Below, piece by piece: positions 52,187-63,793 of a stretch of 64,000 bases of DNA (position 1 is the stretch's first letter; each line of letters opens with the position of its first letter). Source of the stretch: Topomyia yanbarensis. Its lineage: Eukaryota; Arthropoda; Insecta; Diptera; Culicidae. The notes under the pieces were generated by a model. That model was given only the letters and a program-made list of their open reading frames with translations. It did not search any database and had not been told where the DNA came from. The stretch spans positions 376,874,166 through 376,938,165 of the forward strand of contig NC_080672.1 in NCBI RefSeq assembly GCF_030247195.1. The letters run 5' to 3'. The position numbers were made by a program, and so were the translations under genes.

Positions 52187-53562
52187 ATGGATGAAGAGAT
52201 GGGAGAACGAGTAACAGACCCTCCCCCTAAGCCTTATGCTGAAAATGTAAATCCGACTAGAATTAAAATTTACCCAGAGTCGTCAACGGGACCATGGATT
52301 GTATTTATTAGGCGTAAAGCAAAGGCGCTAAATATCATTCAAATTTCTAAAGATTTGACTTCGCGATTCTCGGATGTAAAAGAGATCGTCAAAGTTAATA
52401 AAGATAAAATACGCATTGTCGTTGGTAGTCTCAAACAAGCCAATGCAATTGCTTCTTGCGAGCTTTTTACGCGAGAATTTAGAGCGTATATTCCTTCAAA
52501 GGAAATTGAAATTGATGGGGTCATCACAGAATCGAGTTTGACTGTTGATGACTTAGTTAAGCATGGGGTTGGTCGTTTCAAAGACACCATACTTAAAGAC
52601 GTAAAAATACTTGAATGCAAGCAATTGCATTCAGTATCACACGAAGGAGATAAAAAAGTTTATCGACTGTCTGACTCATTTCGAGTGACTTTCGCTGGGT
52701 CTGCGCTGCCCAACTATGTCATTATCGATAAGATTCGTCTCCCTGTTCGCCTTTTTATCCCTCGTGTAATGAATTGCCTTAATTGCAAACAGCTTGGCCA
52801 CACAGCCACTTACTGTTCCAATAAGGCACGGAGTGGCAAATGTGGGGGTTCTCATCAAGAGGATACATGCAATGAAAATTCAGAAAAATGTTTAATGTGC
52901 GGAGAAAACTCACATGAGCTCCCTGCATGCCCCATTTATAAATTGCGTGAGGATAAAATTAAACGATCCTTGAAGGAGAGGTCTAAGCGCTCCTATGCAG
53001 AAATGTTGAAAAATGCTACCCCTAAACCCATCTTCTTAGAAAACACTTACACATCTCTATTTTCGGAACAGTCTGACTCTGACGGAGCGTGCGAAGGTCA
53101 TTTGTTTTACCCGGAAATTCCAGAAAAAGAAAACAGTCTTCTTTTCCCAAGCTGCCAAGAAAGGTCCTTAAAATTTCTGCACCAATAGATAAACTGCGCC
53201 CAAAACCGAAAAATTCCGATTCAAAACCGAAATCAATTCCGCCCGGTTTTGGGAACGTACAATCCAAACAGAACACCATTACTGGAAATAATAAAATTTC
53301 GACTTCCTCTGAGCCTCAGCCGGGGGTAGGATTATTGAAATTTTCTGAAATTGTTGATTGGATTTTTAAAGCATTCAATATTTCTGAACCACTAAAGAGT
53401 ATACTTTCAGCTTTCCTCCCAACAATTAGAACATTTTTAGAGCAGCTGATTGCTCAATGGCCCATCCTTGCAGCGATTGTATCTTTCAATGGGCAATTCA
53501 CCTCCTCCAATGAAAGATTCCATCACTGTTTTACAGTGGAATTGCAGAAGTATCATACCTAA
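52187..53562 (+). pseudogene. retrotransposon ORF1 (Gag-like), frameshifted
   Basis: ORF1 of such elements binds and escorts the element RNA. The ATG at 52187 follows GGTAAA. Residues 1-200 are a basic domain with FRVTFAGSALPNYVI preceding the zinc region, as in PRE_C2HC-type ORF1 proteins. Three knuckles follow: CLNCKQLGHTATYC (intact), SGKCGGSHQEDTC (first Cys replaced by Ser, AGT for TGT), and CLMCGENSHELPAC (intact). The frame stops at 53188, but the neighbouring frame carries on with SFVLPGNSRKRKQSSFPKLP and an amphipathic C-terminus (FSEIVDWIFKAFNISEPL) to 53562. A one-base loss (or two-base gain) near 53090 explains this. Confidence 0.88.
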
Positions 53563-56500
53563 AATTGATTCCTTAAAAATTTTACTGCATAATTTAAAAT
53601 GCGATGCTTTTGCTCTATGTGAAACATGGCTTACCTCAAACATTAATTTCAACTTAAATGATTTCAACATTATTCGCCTAGACCGAGACACCCCGTATGG
53701 AGGAGTGCTTCTAGGAATTAAAAAGTGCTATTCTTTCTATAGAATTAACATCCCCTTGTTTGCGGGCATCGAGGCTGTAGCTGTCCAAACGAACATTAAA
53801 GGCAAAGACATGTCTATCGCTTCTATATATATACCTCCCAAAGTTCAAATTGGACAACGTCAAATTTTTGAGGTAGTGGAATCCATGGCTGCTCCGCGTC
53901 TGATACTGGGAGACTTCAACTCGCACGGAGTATTGTGGGGTTCCCTCTACAATGATAATCGATCCTCTTTGATATACAATGTTTGTGACGAATTTAATAT
54001 GACAGTTTTAAATACTGGCGAAACAACACGCATCCCCAGACGTCCTGCACGTCCAAGTGCATTAGATCTATCTCTGTGCTCGACATCACTTCGGTTAGAT
54101 TGCACGTGGAAGGTTGTACCTGATCCTCACGGTAGCGATCATTTGCCAATCGTTGTTTCAATTAACAGTGAATTAGGCCTCACGAATTCAATCAATGTTC
54201 CTTATGACTTAACACGAAATATTGATTGGAAAACATACGAAACATTAATTTCCACTTCTCTTGCTTCGACAGAAGAGCTACCCCCTACCGAAGAATATGA
54301 ATTCTTAGCGGGTTTAATTATTGAAGCAGCAGAACAAGCCCAAACGAAATGCAATTCTGGAATGACAATAAATAGACGGCCCCCTAATCCTTGGTGGGAC
54401 AAAGAGTGCTCTGATGCATATGAAGCTAAACAAGTTGCCTACAAAGAAATTATGAAACAGAAAGGGGGTATACGTGAGAACTTTGAAAATTATTTCATTT
54501 TGCAAAACAAATTTGACAGTATACGTCGTGCCAAAAAATCTAGTTATTGGAGACACTTCGTTAATGGCTTGTCAAGAGAAACATCAATGAGTACTCTTTG
54601 GAACACAGCCAGAAGAATGAGGAATCGAAACGTGACTAATGAAAGCGAAGATTTTTCGAATCGTTGGATATTTAATTTTGCCAAGAAAATTTGTCCCGAT
54701 TCTGCTCCTGCGCAGAAAATCACTCGCGATACTCCCACAAGTAACGATTTCATAGATTCGCCTTTGACAATGATGGAATTCTCAATTGCACTCCTCTCAT
54801 GCAACAATAATGCTCCGGGACTAGACAGAATTAAATTCAACTTGGTGAAGAATCTGCCTGACCTAGCAAAAAGACGCTTGTTGAATTTATTCAATAAGCT
54901 TCTTGAGCAGAACATTGTCCCGCACGACTGGAGACAAGTGAGAGTTATCGCTATTCCAAAACCGGGAAAACCAGCCTCCGATCATAATTCGTATCGACCG
55001 ATTGCAATGCTATCCTGCATCAGGAAATTGTTGGAAAAAATTATCCTACGACGTCTCGACTATTGGGTTGAGGCGAACGGCTTGCTATCAGATACCCAGT
55101 TTGGTTTTCGGAGGGGAAAGGGAACGAATGATTGTCTGGTGCTACTTTCGTCAGAAATCCAACTCGCTTACGCAAAAAAAGAACAAATGGCGTCTGTGTT
55201 CTTAGACATAAAAGGAGCATTCGACTCAGTCGCCATTGATGTTCGCTCGGAGAAGCTACATCAATGTGGTCTTTCACCGATATTAAATAATTATTTATAC
55301 AATTTATTGTCAGAAAAGCACATGCATTTTTCATATGGCGATTTGGCGACACTCAGAATAAGTTAATAAGGCCTCCCACAAGGCTCTTGTCTAAGCCCCC
55401 TTCTCTATAATTTTTACGTGAATGACATTGATAATTGCATTGTCAACCCATGCACTTTAAGACAACTTGCAGATGATGGGGTGGTTTCTGCCACAGGACC
55501 AAAAGCTATAAATTTACAACAACCATTGCAAGATAGCTTGGATAATTTATCAATTTGGGCTTTAAAGCTGGGCATCGATTTCTCTACGGAGAAAACAGAG
55601 TTGGTCGTTTTCTCAAGGAAGCGTGATCCAGCTCAGCTTCAGCTTCAGTTGGTTGGTAGAACGATAGCCCAAGTCCTGACTTTTAAATACCTTGGAATTT
55701 GGTTCGATTCTAAAGGCACATGGGGAGGCCACATTAAGTATCTAATAACGAAATGCCAACAAAGGATAAATTTTCTGCGAACAATAACTGGATCATGGTG
55801 GGGTTCTCATCCAAGTGACATGATAAGATTGTATCAAACAACAATACTTTCAGTAATGGAATATGGGTGCATTTGTTTCCGTTCAGCTGCGAACACTCAC
55901 ATTATTAAACTGGAACGGATACAGTATCGCTGTTTACGAATTGCCTTAGGTTGCATGCAGTCGACCCATACGATGAGTCTTGAAGTACTAGCGGGAGTTC
56001 TTCCTTTAAAAGACCGATTCTGGGATCTCTCCTCTCGTTTACTTATTCGATGTGAGGTTATGAACCCACTGGTAATTGAAAATTTTGAAAGACTTGTTGA
56101 GCTTCAACCCCAAACCAGATTCATGACAGTGTATTTCAATCACATGTCACAAGAAATAACGCCTGCTAGGTATGTTCCCACATACGTGAATATACTAGAT
56201 ACTCCTGAATCCACTTTATTCTTCGACACGTCCATGCAAGCAGAGATTCGTGGAATTCCGGATCATCTACGCTCGCGGGAGATCCCTAAAATATTCACAA
56301 GTAAATATCAACACATAGACTGCCTTAAAATGTTTTACACTGATGGGTCACGAATCAGTGAGGCCACTGGTTTCGGTATTTTCAACAATAATTTTTCAAT
56401 TTCTCTCAAACTTGCAGAACCCGCCTCTGTTTATATAGCGGAACTAGCAGCAGTTCACTATAGTTTTCAAATAATTAATACTTTACCCCCGAACCATTAC

Positions 56501-57168
56501 TTTATCCTCACTGATAGTCTCAGCACAATTGCAGCTCTACGCTCAAAGAGGATTGATAATCACGATCCATTCTTTTTGGGGAAGATACGAGAATCTCTGA
56601 GTAACCTAACAAGAAAATGTTATAAATTTACCCTAGTGTGGCTCCCCGCCCATTGCTCTATTGCGGGCAATGAGAAAGCTGATAATTTAGCCAAGATTGG
56701 TGCACTAGATGGTGAAATATATGAAAGACCCATCGCTTACAATGAATTTTATAGCGCTTCTCGACAGAGGACACTTGCTAGTTGGCAAACATCTTGGGAC
56801 AATGGAGATATGGGACGATGGCTACACTCAATTATCCCTAAAGTATCAACGAAGAATTGGATGTAAGTCGGGACTTCATCCGTGTGATGTCTAGGCTCAT
56901 GTCCAATCATTATACTTTAGATGCGCATCTCCGTCGTATTGGGCTCGCTGAGGGTAATCATTGTGCTTGTGGAGAAGGTTACCATGACATTGAGCATGTT
57001 GTTTGGTCCTGCACTGAATATCGTGAAGCCAGATCACAATTAGTAGATTCTTTACAAGTCCGAGGAAGACCAATCCATGTTCCTGTTAGAGACATCCTGG
57101 CGTATCGCGATCCTCTATACATGGAACTTATCTATCATTTTCTAAAAACAGCGTCTGTCAAAATTTAA
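53450..57168 (+). pseudogene. retrotransposon ORF2 (EN-RT-RNase H), three-part broken frame
   Basis: Drives target-primed reverse transcription. Likely start at the ATG at 53489 or 53510, since earlier residues lie outside the family core. Endonuclease: VLQWNCRSI, ALCETWL, LGDFNSHGVLWG (about 53906), GSDHLPIVV (about 54131). RT: VIAIPKPGKPASDHNSYRPI (about 54945), FGFRRGKGTNDC, FLDIKGAFDSV (about 55199). Two consecutive TAA codons (55364-55369) stand directly before GLPQGSCLSPLLYNFYVNDI; the frame is unchanged on both sides. The catalytic box is LADD (55466-55477). RNase H keeps its acidic residues: YTDGS (56342), AELAAVH (Glu 56441), LTDSLS (56513), NEKADNLA (56681). A 13-bp deletion at about 56854, relative to the copy at 26.3 kb, shifts frame. 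The tail (VSRDFIRVMSRLM to HCACGEGYHDIEHVVWSC and TASVKI) reads on in another frame to 57168. Confidence 0.95.
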
Positions 57169-57480
57169 TTAAATTCATCTCCTCATACTCTCATCCAAGG
57201 CTAATCATTCACCAATTAAAGTGTCCTAGAATATTTAGTTTTTAAATTTAGACAATAACAGAAAAAAAGTAAATAAATACACCCGAAAATACTAGATCAT
57301 TATGAAATACAACAATGTAAGGAAAAAAGCAAACAATAAAGTGATTTCAGTGTTAGTTTTAGACAAAATACTAGTATAGTTAAAATTAGTCTTAAGGATT
57401 TTTGAAACGTGCTATGTAAAAAAAGAAACTGGCGTAAAAAGCTTTTGCAAATGCCGTGTCAAATAAACGTATGGAAAAAA
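57169..57480 (+). other. retrotransposon 3' untranslated region and A-tail
   Basis: About 300 bp nearly identical to the plus-strand inverse at 25711-26017 and ending GTGTCAAATAAACGTATGG plus an A-run. Confidence 0.9.
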
Positions 57481-57494
57481 AACACTGCTTACAT
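57481..57494. repeat. target-site duplication, right
   Basis: AACACTGCTTACAT, identical to 51446-51459. Confidence 0.93.
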
Positions 57495-58730
57495 TGATTG
57501 GATTGCGCTTAAATAGGTATCAGCGTGCTGGCTTCGTTTTTAAGAAGCAGTAACATAAAAAATCTGATTTGGAAAATGTTAAATACTCGCGCTTGAACGA
57601 AGTGAAACCTCGAGTACAACGCAACCTTATTCATCCTACTATTTAAACTAATGCGTTGAATAGAGAGAGCAGACACTGCTCTAATTAATGTATTCTAATG
57701 GGTGGGATGAATGCAGCAGCTAAGATGAATGAAGGCACAGTAACCAATGAAAAAAGAGAAAATCAATTTTCGAACACATTCGTTTGATTAATCCTCAGTT
57801 TTCACCATTGATGATCACCTTTCTATCGAATTTTTCCGCACTGATCAATCAAACGTCATCTGAAGCCTTCTTCCCTAGCACAATATTTACCATCTAATAA
57901 TCAACAAAATAAACCCCCATTGTGAGTCATTATGGTAACATGCAGTCGATTTAAACGCAGCTCTTTTCAAGAATGAAAAGTTTTAAACATGCACCATTTG
58001 CAATAATGTGCCAATCGAATCCCTATAACTATAATATAGAAAAGTTAAATATATTGCCAACTTTAAAATTAAATGACTTTCCTTGTCAAGCAAACTTTGT
58101 CTGGTGAATTTCAAACGTCATAGTGAAAGGATCGGGAGCATGAGACGCGGCAAAGAATTTCACCTAAAATCATCGGTTCGTATCAAAGCCACTATCGAAC
58201 TCGCCAAGAAGTTTTCTACAAATTGCTGGGTGATAAAACCGGGAAACTTTTTAATATTTCCATTAGCAGTAGATGGGGTAGTTGGCTGCGACGTCATCTG
58301 AGACATAAAAATGAATTTGGTAATCAAGTGAGGTCTTGGCACTAAAATCCAATTTAATTTTATTTTATCTTTTTCCTGGTTCTTAGCGAATATCACAATC
58401 GGGAAGGGAGAGTATTTGTTCAATATTTTCGATAGAAAGGAAGAACATCGATCTAGTTCCGCATTCGTAGCATTCTTGGGGTGATGTTAGGTACCCTTCC
58501 TCCCCTCACATAGTATTTTGTCACAAGCTTCGAGATAACCCTCTGTCTGATAACGACGTAGTGTCACAACTATATTTCCTCAATTTTCCAATGCACGGAA
58601 GACGTGATAATGTTAGCGCCATCAAGGAAAGCGAAAATTAAAAGAATCCTAAAAATGTTCAGGATTGAATTCTATATTTACTGAAAAAGGTTATGTTTCT
58701 AGGCACGGGTCAATGTTTTTCTAAGGTACT
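57495..58730. other. no gene seen
   Basis: Unclassified AT-rich sequence. Frames up to 87 codons overlap on opposite strands without motifs. Confidence 0.35.
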
Positions 58731-59260
58731 AGCTGGAGTACGAGCAACCATAGTGAAGATCGGGTAACCAACTCCGGTGGGATCTTTGGTCGTGTATTGA
58801 CCGAGAAGGGCGGAATGGAAGAGTGGCTGTTTCCCATGTTATGAGCTAATCTAAGCAGCATCTGTCCCCAAAACAGGAGGCTGAAGGGGAAATGCGGTGC
58901 ACGGTTAGGTATAAGACGGCTGCCTCATCACGAGGCTAGGTATCGCAGCCTTGATATGGCGGCACGCCGAATAAACTACCAAGCAATTCCAAAAAATGTT
59001 ACAATAGATAAATTTGATACATCCTGGAACTGTCATTGGATAACGATGACAGTCGTGAGGTAATACGGCGTGTTGAGGCTACAAATATGATTATCTATAG
59101 TCTACGTAGGCAGCTAAATTCCCGTAACCTACAGACACGCACAAAACTAGATCGACATAAATCGCTGATACTCCCTGTTATTCTTTACGACCATGAGGTA
59201 TGGGCGTCGAAGGACGTATATTTTACAAATAAATCTCTGTCAGAACAATCCGACCACTAA
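58731..59260 (+). pseudogene. RTE-like LINE remnant
   Basis: MIIYSLRRQLNSRNLQTRTK then LDRHKSLILPVILYDHEVWA at about 59087-59206 matches the RT thumb region of RTE-type proteins (LxSRxLSxxTKxxLYKTLIxPVLLYGxEAW). The GC-richer part 58800-58990 precedes it on the same strand and probably belongs to an element too, but could not be assigned. Confidence 0.5.
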
Positions 59261-60870
59261 AGGGACTGTTTGGAGTAAACAATGTGTCCGGATTTTAAGT
59301 GAAGCCGACTTTGTACTCTGATGAAATAGGAATCTTTTTTGTAAAATGCTGCAAGCAACATCGCTCATACGGTAATTGTGGTTAAAGAATATTTAGTTTA
59401 CGACCAATGTTTGTAACCCGTCAGGGTAACAATTTAGCACTGGGTGGAAATATACCATTTATTGGGTATACACTCCGTAGAGTGTATTTGTTTACATGTG
59501 TAATTATGCTCACCGCTGTTCGGTACCGTTCACTTTTTCTTGTAAATTTTGTTCATTTACGCGTATGTGAACGGTTTTGTTCGTGCACCTAGGTTAGATA
59601 ATTTTTGTTAAACATTTGTCAATAACTAACATAGGGCTTAGGTAGGTTACCGCGCTCCTCTTACTGTTATATTGGTTGCTGTTTATGCTGCAAAGGAGAT
59701 GACAGTTATGCGGCGGTGCGGTTTTGTGGTGATGGTGTTTGTTTTGGTGGAGTGAAAAAGGCGGCCATCGTGAAAAAGCCAGAAAGTGACGGACCACGAA
59801 CAAGAACAGACGTCCAGAGTATTTTGCTTTCGGGACAGTTTTGCGCCACCGTAACTGTGGAGTTTAGTGCGCGCGTGTGACAGTAAAATCCCTGTCGAAA
59901 AGTGCCGGTTTGTGGTTCGGGCACATTGCATAGTGTGGTGTCGGTTCGCCAAAAGGGGTTAGCTAATTGCAAAGGAGTTCTTTCGCTACCTCGGCTAATT
60001 AACAAGGAACCGAACATCAACCGTTCTCGCTATAGAGGATAAGTCGAACGAGCCTAGCTCTCCTCTATAGCTAATAGCCAAGGAGAACGAAACAGGGCGG
60101 ACAAAGGTTCCCCCTGGGAAGTTTACTGCGGTAACTTCCGGGATCGTTTACGGCGAGTAGACGTAAGTACCAGATCATGCTGTGTGGTGCTGTCCCGGTT
60201 AACAATAAGGCGAACGAGATATTTACAGATACGTCATTTAGTAGGACAACTGTCAGTTTGTTGACTGAATTTAATTTGTTTTTTTTTAAATTTAAAAGTC
60301 AGAAAAGAATAATAAGGGTTTAAAAATAATATGAGTGTACTCGTAAGGATAACCACTATTATCCGATTTGATTCAAATTAGAAGACACTTTTGATCGCAC
60401 TCGAATTCGAAGATGGAGATGGTATGAGCCGATAGGTGAAGAAGATGAAAATCACAGTGATAAAAAAGTTTGTCATGCGATAATACCCCAATCGGATTTT
60501 GAAAATATGATTTTGAAAATATGAACATATAATAAAACAAGAAATCTAAGCTGTTTCTTTCATTTAAATTTCAACTGAAACCACTGGCACAAGTTGTTTG
60601 AAAATATAACGATTTTCACTATTTCACCGGATTAGCAATGTTTCAATTCAGTAAAATATATCGAAGGAACTTATAATTGTTGTTTATTGCATTACGTACT
60701 ATTTATTAACTTTGTAGTTTGTAACAAACAGCACAATGATCAAAAAGGCTAAAAAGTGACAATTTTTCCACCATTTTTGAATTTTAAATAAGAATAAAGT
60801 TTCTTACCTCAGTCTACTTCCTTATTTCGTACAGATCTGAAGTCAAAAAACGTAATGCTTGTGAACAACA
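59261..60870. other. no gene recognised; GC-richer 59600-60200
   Basis: 59600-60200 is GC-richer and stop-rich in all frames, with the inverted words CTCCTCTATAGCTA and CTATAGAGGATAAG near 60030-60075. It may be the untranslated leader of the element whose ORF1 remnant follows at 60880. 60200-60870 is AT-rich and unclassified. Confidence 0.35.
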
Positions 60871-60874
60871 CGCG

Positions 60875-61460
60875 AACCAAAAAAAACAATCGTGATTGAC
60901 TTTTCGCAGACCCGTCATAGACCTACAGTGCGCGAGGTGGAACAGTTGATCAAGGTAAAAATGGATCTTGCACTTACAGAAGTGTCATACATAAATTACA
61001 TCACACGAGACAAGTAGTACTAATAACTTTCAACTGCTTATCCGAGGCAGAAAGCTTCGTAGCGAAGAACAATATGCAACACGACGTCGAATATGAAAAC
61101 ATCGGTCCTTGAACTGAAGGAAATTCGCCTACACGATTTGGTACCTCGTACTAGCACGGATTATATTAAACGATTCATGTCGAAGTATGAAGAAGAATCT
61201 ATCACAAACGACACTTGCTGAAACTTTTTCCCTGGCATTCTCAATGATGTTCGGGTGGTTCGAATGCGACTAAACCAACCATTACCGTCTTACTTGACTT
61301 TCGAGAGAAAATCATCTTAAGGAGTTAATTACATACACATACCCTGGGCAGATGCCCACGTGCCAGTTCTGTTACCACACGGCACTCTAAAATTAGTCAT
61401 GCGCCAAAACAACTAAAGAAAACTCATCTACTACAGCCAACACTACCAAACAGCCTTCGG
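60875..61460 (+). pseudogene. LINE ORF1 (Gag-like) remnant
   Basis: Pieces in order: RPTVREVEQLIKVKMDLALT then EVSYI (about 60918-60998); ELKEIRLHDLVPRTSTDYIK (about 61117); FFPGILNDVRVVRMRL (about 61224-61275); PLPSYLTFE; then ELITYTYPGQMPTCQFCYHT (about 61320-61385), a CxxC knuckle whose remaining His/Cys lie beyond two stops (SCAKT). The order VREVExFLK, FFPGIxxGVRVVRMxL, PSYxT, TYxGQxPTCxxC is typical of mosquito LINE ORF1 proteins of the LOA/R1 kind. Many stops and frameshifts. Confidence 0.65.
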
Positions 61461-62130
61461 CATCTGTTGATTCACCGCAGACAGCCGGTCAGAAAATAAA
61501 TGCTGGACAAACAATATTCCATGGTATCCCCAAGTCAATAGTTAACATACCTAGGGAAGAAATCAAGAAAGAAGACGGCAATACCAAAGTCACTCGAAAA
61601 AAAAAAACAAAATGTACCAAACACCTAATAGAGAAAATCAAAGCTATAGCGACGACAACATATGGACGCTAACACGAGAAAGAGAGTAGATAGACGGAAT
61701 GATCAACTAGCGACAGAGAGTAAACCTGACCATTGCGCACCACCAAGAAAGAAAATTAATACAAGAAACGCAGTGCGCCCAGAATAGACAAAAGCAATAT
61801 TTATTGACTTACTTTTCTAATATTTTTCATAAAATGTAATTTATTATTTTTAGGAATTGTATAATATTCCCAAAAAAGACGAACGACCCTTAGGGTTGAA
61901 ACCTTAATGAATAAACACAAAAATATTCTGTTCCAAAAACGGGTGCATTTTTTGCATAAAAACATGAGTTTTATATCAATATCCATCGATATGAATCATA
62001 AATGTTCACATTAGTGGTCAAACTCTCAATAGTGGATTCCTAACACATCCATACAATACTTTTCTTGAGGAAAATTCCCCCATTTTCTTTTCATTTGGCT
62101 TTAATTTGAGCATTTTTTACTACATTACTT
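61461..62130. other. no gene seen
   Basis: Unclassified; possibly the decayed end of the LINE remnant before it. Confidence 0.3.
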
Positions 62131-63356
62131 CTATAAATTACCAACAGTGAAAAGTTAACAATAAAGATTAAAAAGTGAACAGTGAAGATTAAAACATAAA
62201 GATTAAACTAAAGAGAGAAAAGTGAACAGTGAAGAGTAAATTATGTAGAAGAATTAAGAGTGAGTTTGAAGAGTGGTGAGTGGAAAATGAAAGGTGAAGA
62301 ATAAAGAGTGAAAAATGAAAGGTGAAAAATGAAGAGGGAAGAATGAAGAGTGAAGAGTGAAGAGTGAGTGTGAAAAATGAAGAGTGAAGAGTGCAGAGTG
62401 AAGAAAGAAAAGTAAAGATTGAAGAGTGAAGAATGAAGAGTTAGTGTGAAAAATGAAGAGTGAAGAGTAAAGATTGAAGAGTGAATAGTGAAGAGTGAAG
62501 AGTGAAGAGTGAAGAGTGAAGAGTGAAGAGTGAAGAGTGAAGAGTGAAGAGTGAAGAGTGAAGAGTGAAGAGTGAAGAGTGAAGAGTGAAGAGTGAAGAG
62601 TGAAGAGTGAAGAGTGAAGAGTGAAGAGTGAAGAGTGAAGAGTGAAGAGTGAAGAGTGAAGAGTGAAGAGTGAAGAGTGAAGAGTGAAGAGTGAAGAGTG
62701 AAGAGTGAAGAGTGAAGAGTGAAGAGTGAAGAGTGAAGAGTGAAGAGTGAAGAGTGAAGAGTGAAGAGTGAAGAGTGAAGAGTGAAGAGTGAAGAGTGAA
62801 GAGTGAAGAGTGAAGAGTGAAGAGTGAAGAGTGAAGAGTGAAGAGTGAAGAGTGAAGAGTGAAGAGTGAAGAGTGAAGAGTGAAGAGTGAAGAGTGAAGA
62901 GTGAAGAGTGAAGAGTGAAGAGTGAAGAGTGAAGAGTGAAGAGTGAAGAGTGAAGAGTGAAGAGTGAAGAGTGAAGAGTGAAGAGTGAAGAGTGAAGAGT
63001 GAAGAGTGAAGAGTGAAGAGTGAAGAGTGAAGAGTGAAGAGTGAAGAGTGAAGAGTGAAGAGTGAAGAGTGAAGAGTGAAGAGTGAAGAGTGAAGAGTGA
63101 AGAGTGAAGAGTGAAGAGTGAAGAGTGAAGAGTGAAGAGTGAAGAGTGAAGTGTGAAGAGTGAAGAGTGAAGAGTGAAGAGTGAAGAGTGAAGAGTGAAG
63201 AATGAAGAGTGAAGAGTGAAGAGTGAAGAGTGAAAAGTGAAGAGTGAAAAGTGAAGAGTGAAGAGTGAAGAATGAAGAGTGAAGAATGGAGAATGAATGA
63301 AGAATTAAGAATTAAGAATTTAGAACGAAGAATAAAGAGTGAAGAGTGACGAGTGA
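62131..63356. repeat. (GAAGAGT)n 7-mer array
   Basis: The left part (62131-62486) and right part (63152-63356) hold degenerate GAAGAGT-like words (GAAAAATGAAGAG, GAAGATTAAA). Between 62487 and 63151 the 7-mer is perfect, about 95 units. Only the 7-base phase explains the minus-strand frame that reads LFTLHSS repeatedly; it is not a gene. Confidence 0.95.
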
Positions 63357-63793
63357 CCAGAAATGTTATGCACCTAGGAGCAAATAAAGAGAAAAAAAAC
63401 AAACGCTCTTTGCACTTTTCATGCGAACCACCGCTCTTCTCTTTCACAATAAACCTCTTCACTCCGATGCGTGTTGCTTCCACACGTGTATTCTACTCCA
63501 TGGCTGCACGCCACAAAGAGTAGATATAAAGAGGCTCTTTAGTGTGTATCTTGGTCCCACGCGCACGTAAGTAGAGAAGGCAAACAAAAAACATTTTTAG
63601 AACGTTCTTCCGGTCAAACTTTATCTGAATTGTAGTTTGATTCGCCTTCTTACCTGCTTTCCAGATAGGGGAGGCACAAAAAAGTGGCTCTTTGTGCGGT
63701 CGTTCTGCACATCGCAGTGTTTTTGTGCTGCTCTATTTTCAATCAGTGTATTTCGCTCTTTGTGGCTCATTGTGTGAGCAAATAACAAGCCTG
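63357..63793. mobile_element. 437-bp insertion in the 7-mer array
   Basis: Non-repetitive sequence flanked on both sides by the 13-bp word GAGTGACGAGTGA (63344-63356 and 63794-63806). The interior has repeated CTCTTTGTG/CACAAAGAG words in both orientations (63510, 63687, 63757), TATAAAGAG at 63524 and no long frame. GCAAATAA occurs near both ends (63381 and 63778). An unclassified non-autonomous element is the simplest reading. Confidence 0.5.

Larger units (their letters stand above)
51446..57494 (+). mobile_element. full-length 6.0 kb non-LTR retrotransposon with TSD
   Basis: The element occupies 51460-57480 and is flanked by a perfect 14-bp target-site duplication, AACACTGCTTACAT (51446-51459 and 57481-57494), with an A-run before the right copy. 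Layout: 5' leader with four degenerate repeats (about 51570-52100), ORF1 (52187-53562, frameshifted) with CCHC knuckles, ORF2 (53450-57168) with endonuclease, reverse transcriptase, RNase H and a C-terminal Cys/His cluster, then a 310-bp 3' untranslated region. ORF1 and ORF2 overlap by up to 113 bp. The APE-type endonuclease plus RNase H places it in the I/Jockey superfamily; the exact clade is not settled. A 5'-truncated relative lies at 25698-26405. Confidence 0.95.

Noticed and set aside
59683..60020. Overlapping 69-104-codon minus-strand frames
   Set aside because: Three frames overlap in a GC-richer stretch with no motif; more likely an element leader.
62254..63483. 409-codon minus-strand frame reading LFTLHSS repeats
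   Set aside because: Product of the 7-bp GAAGAGT array.
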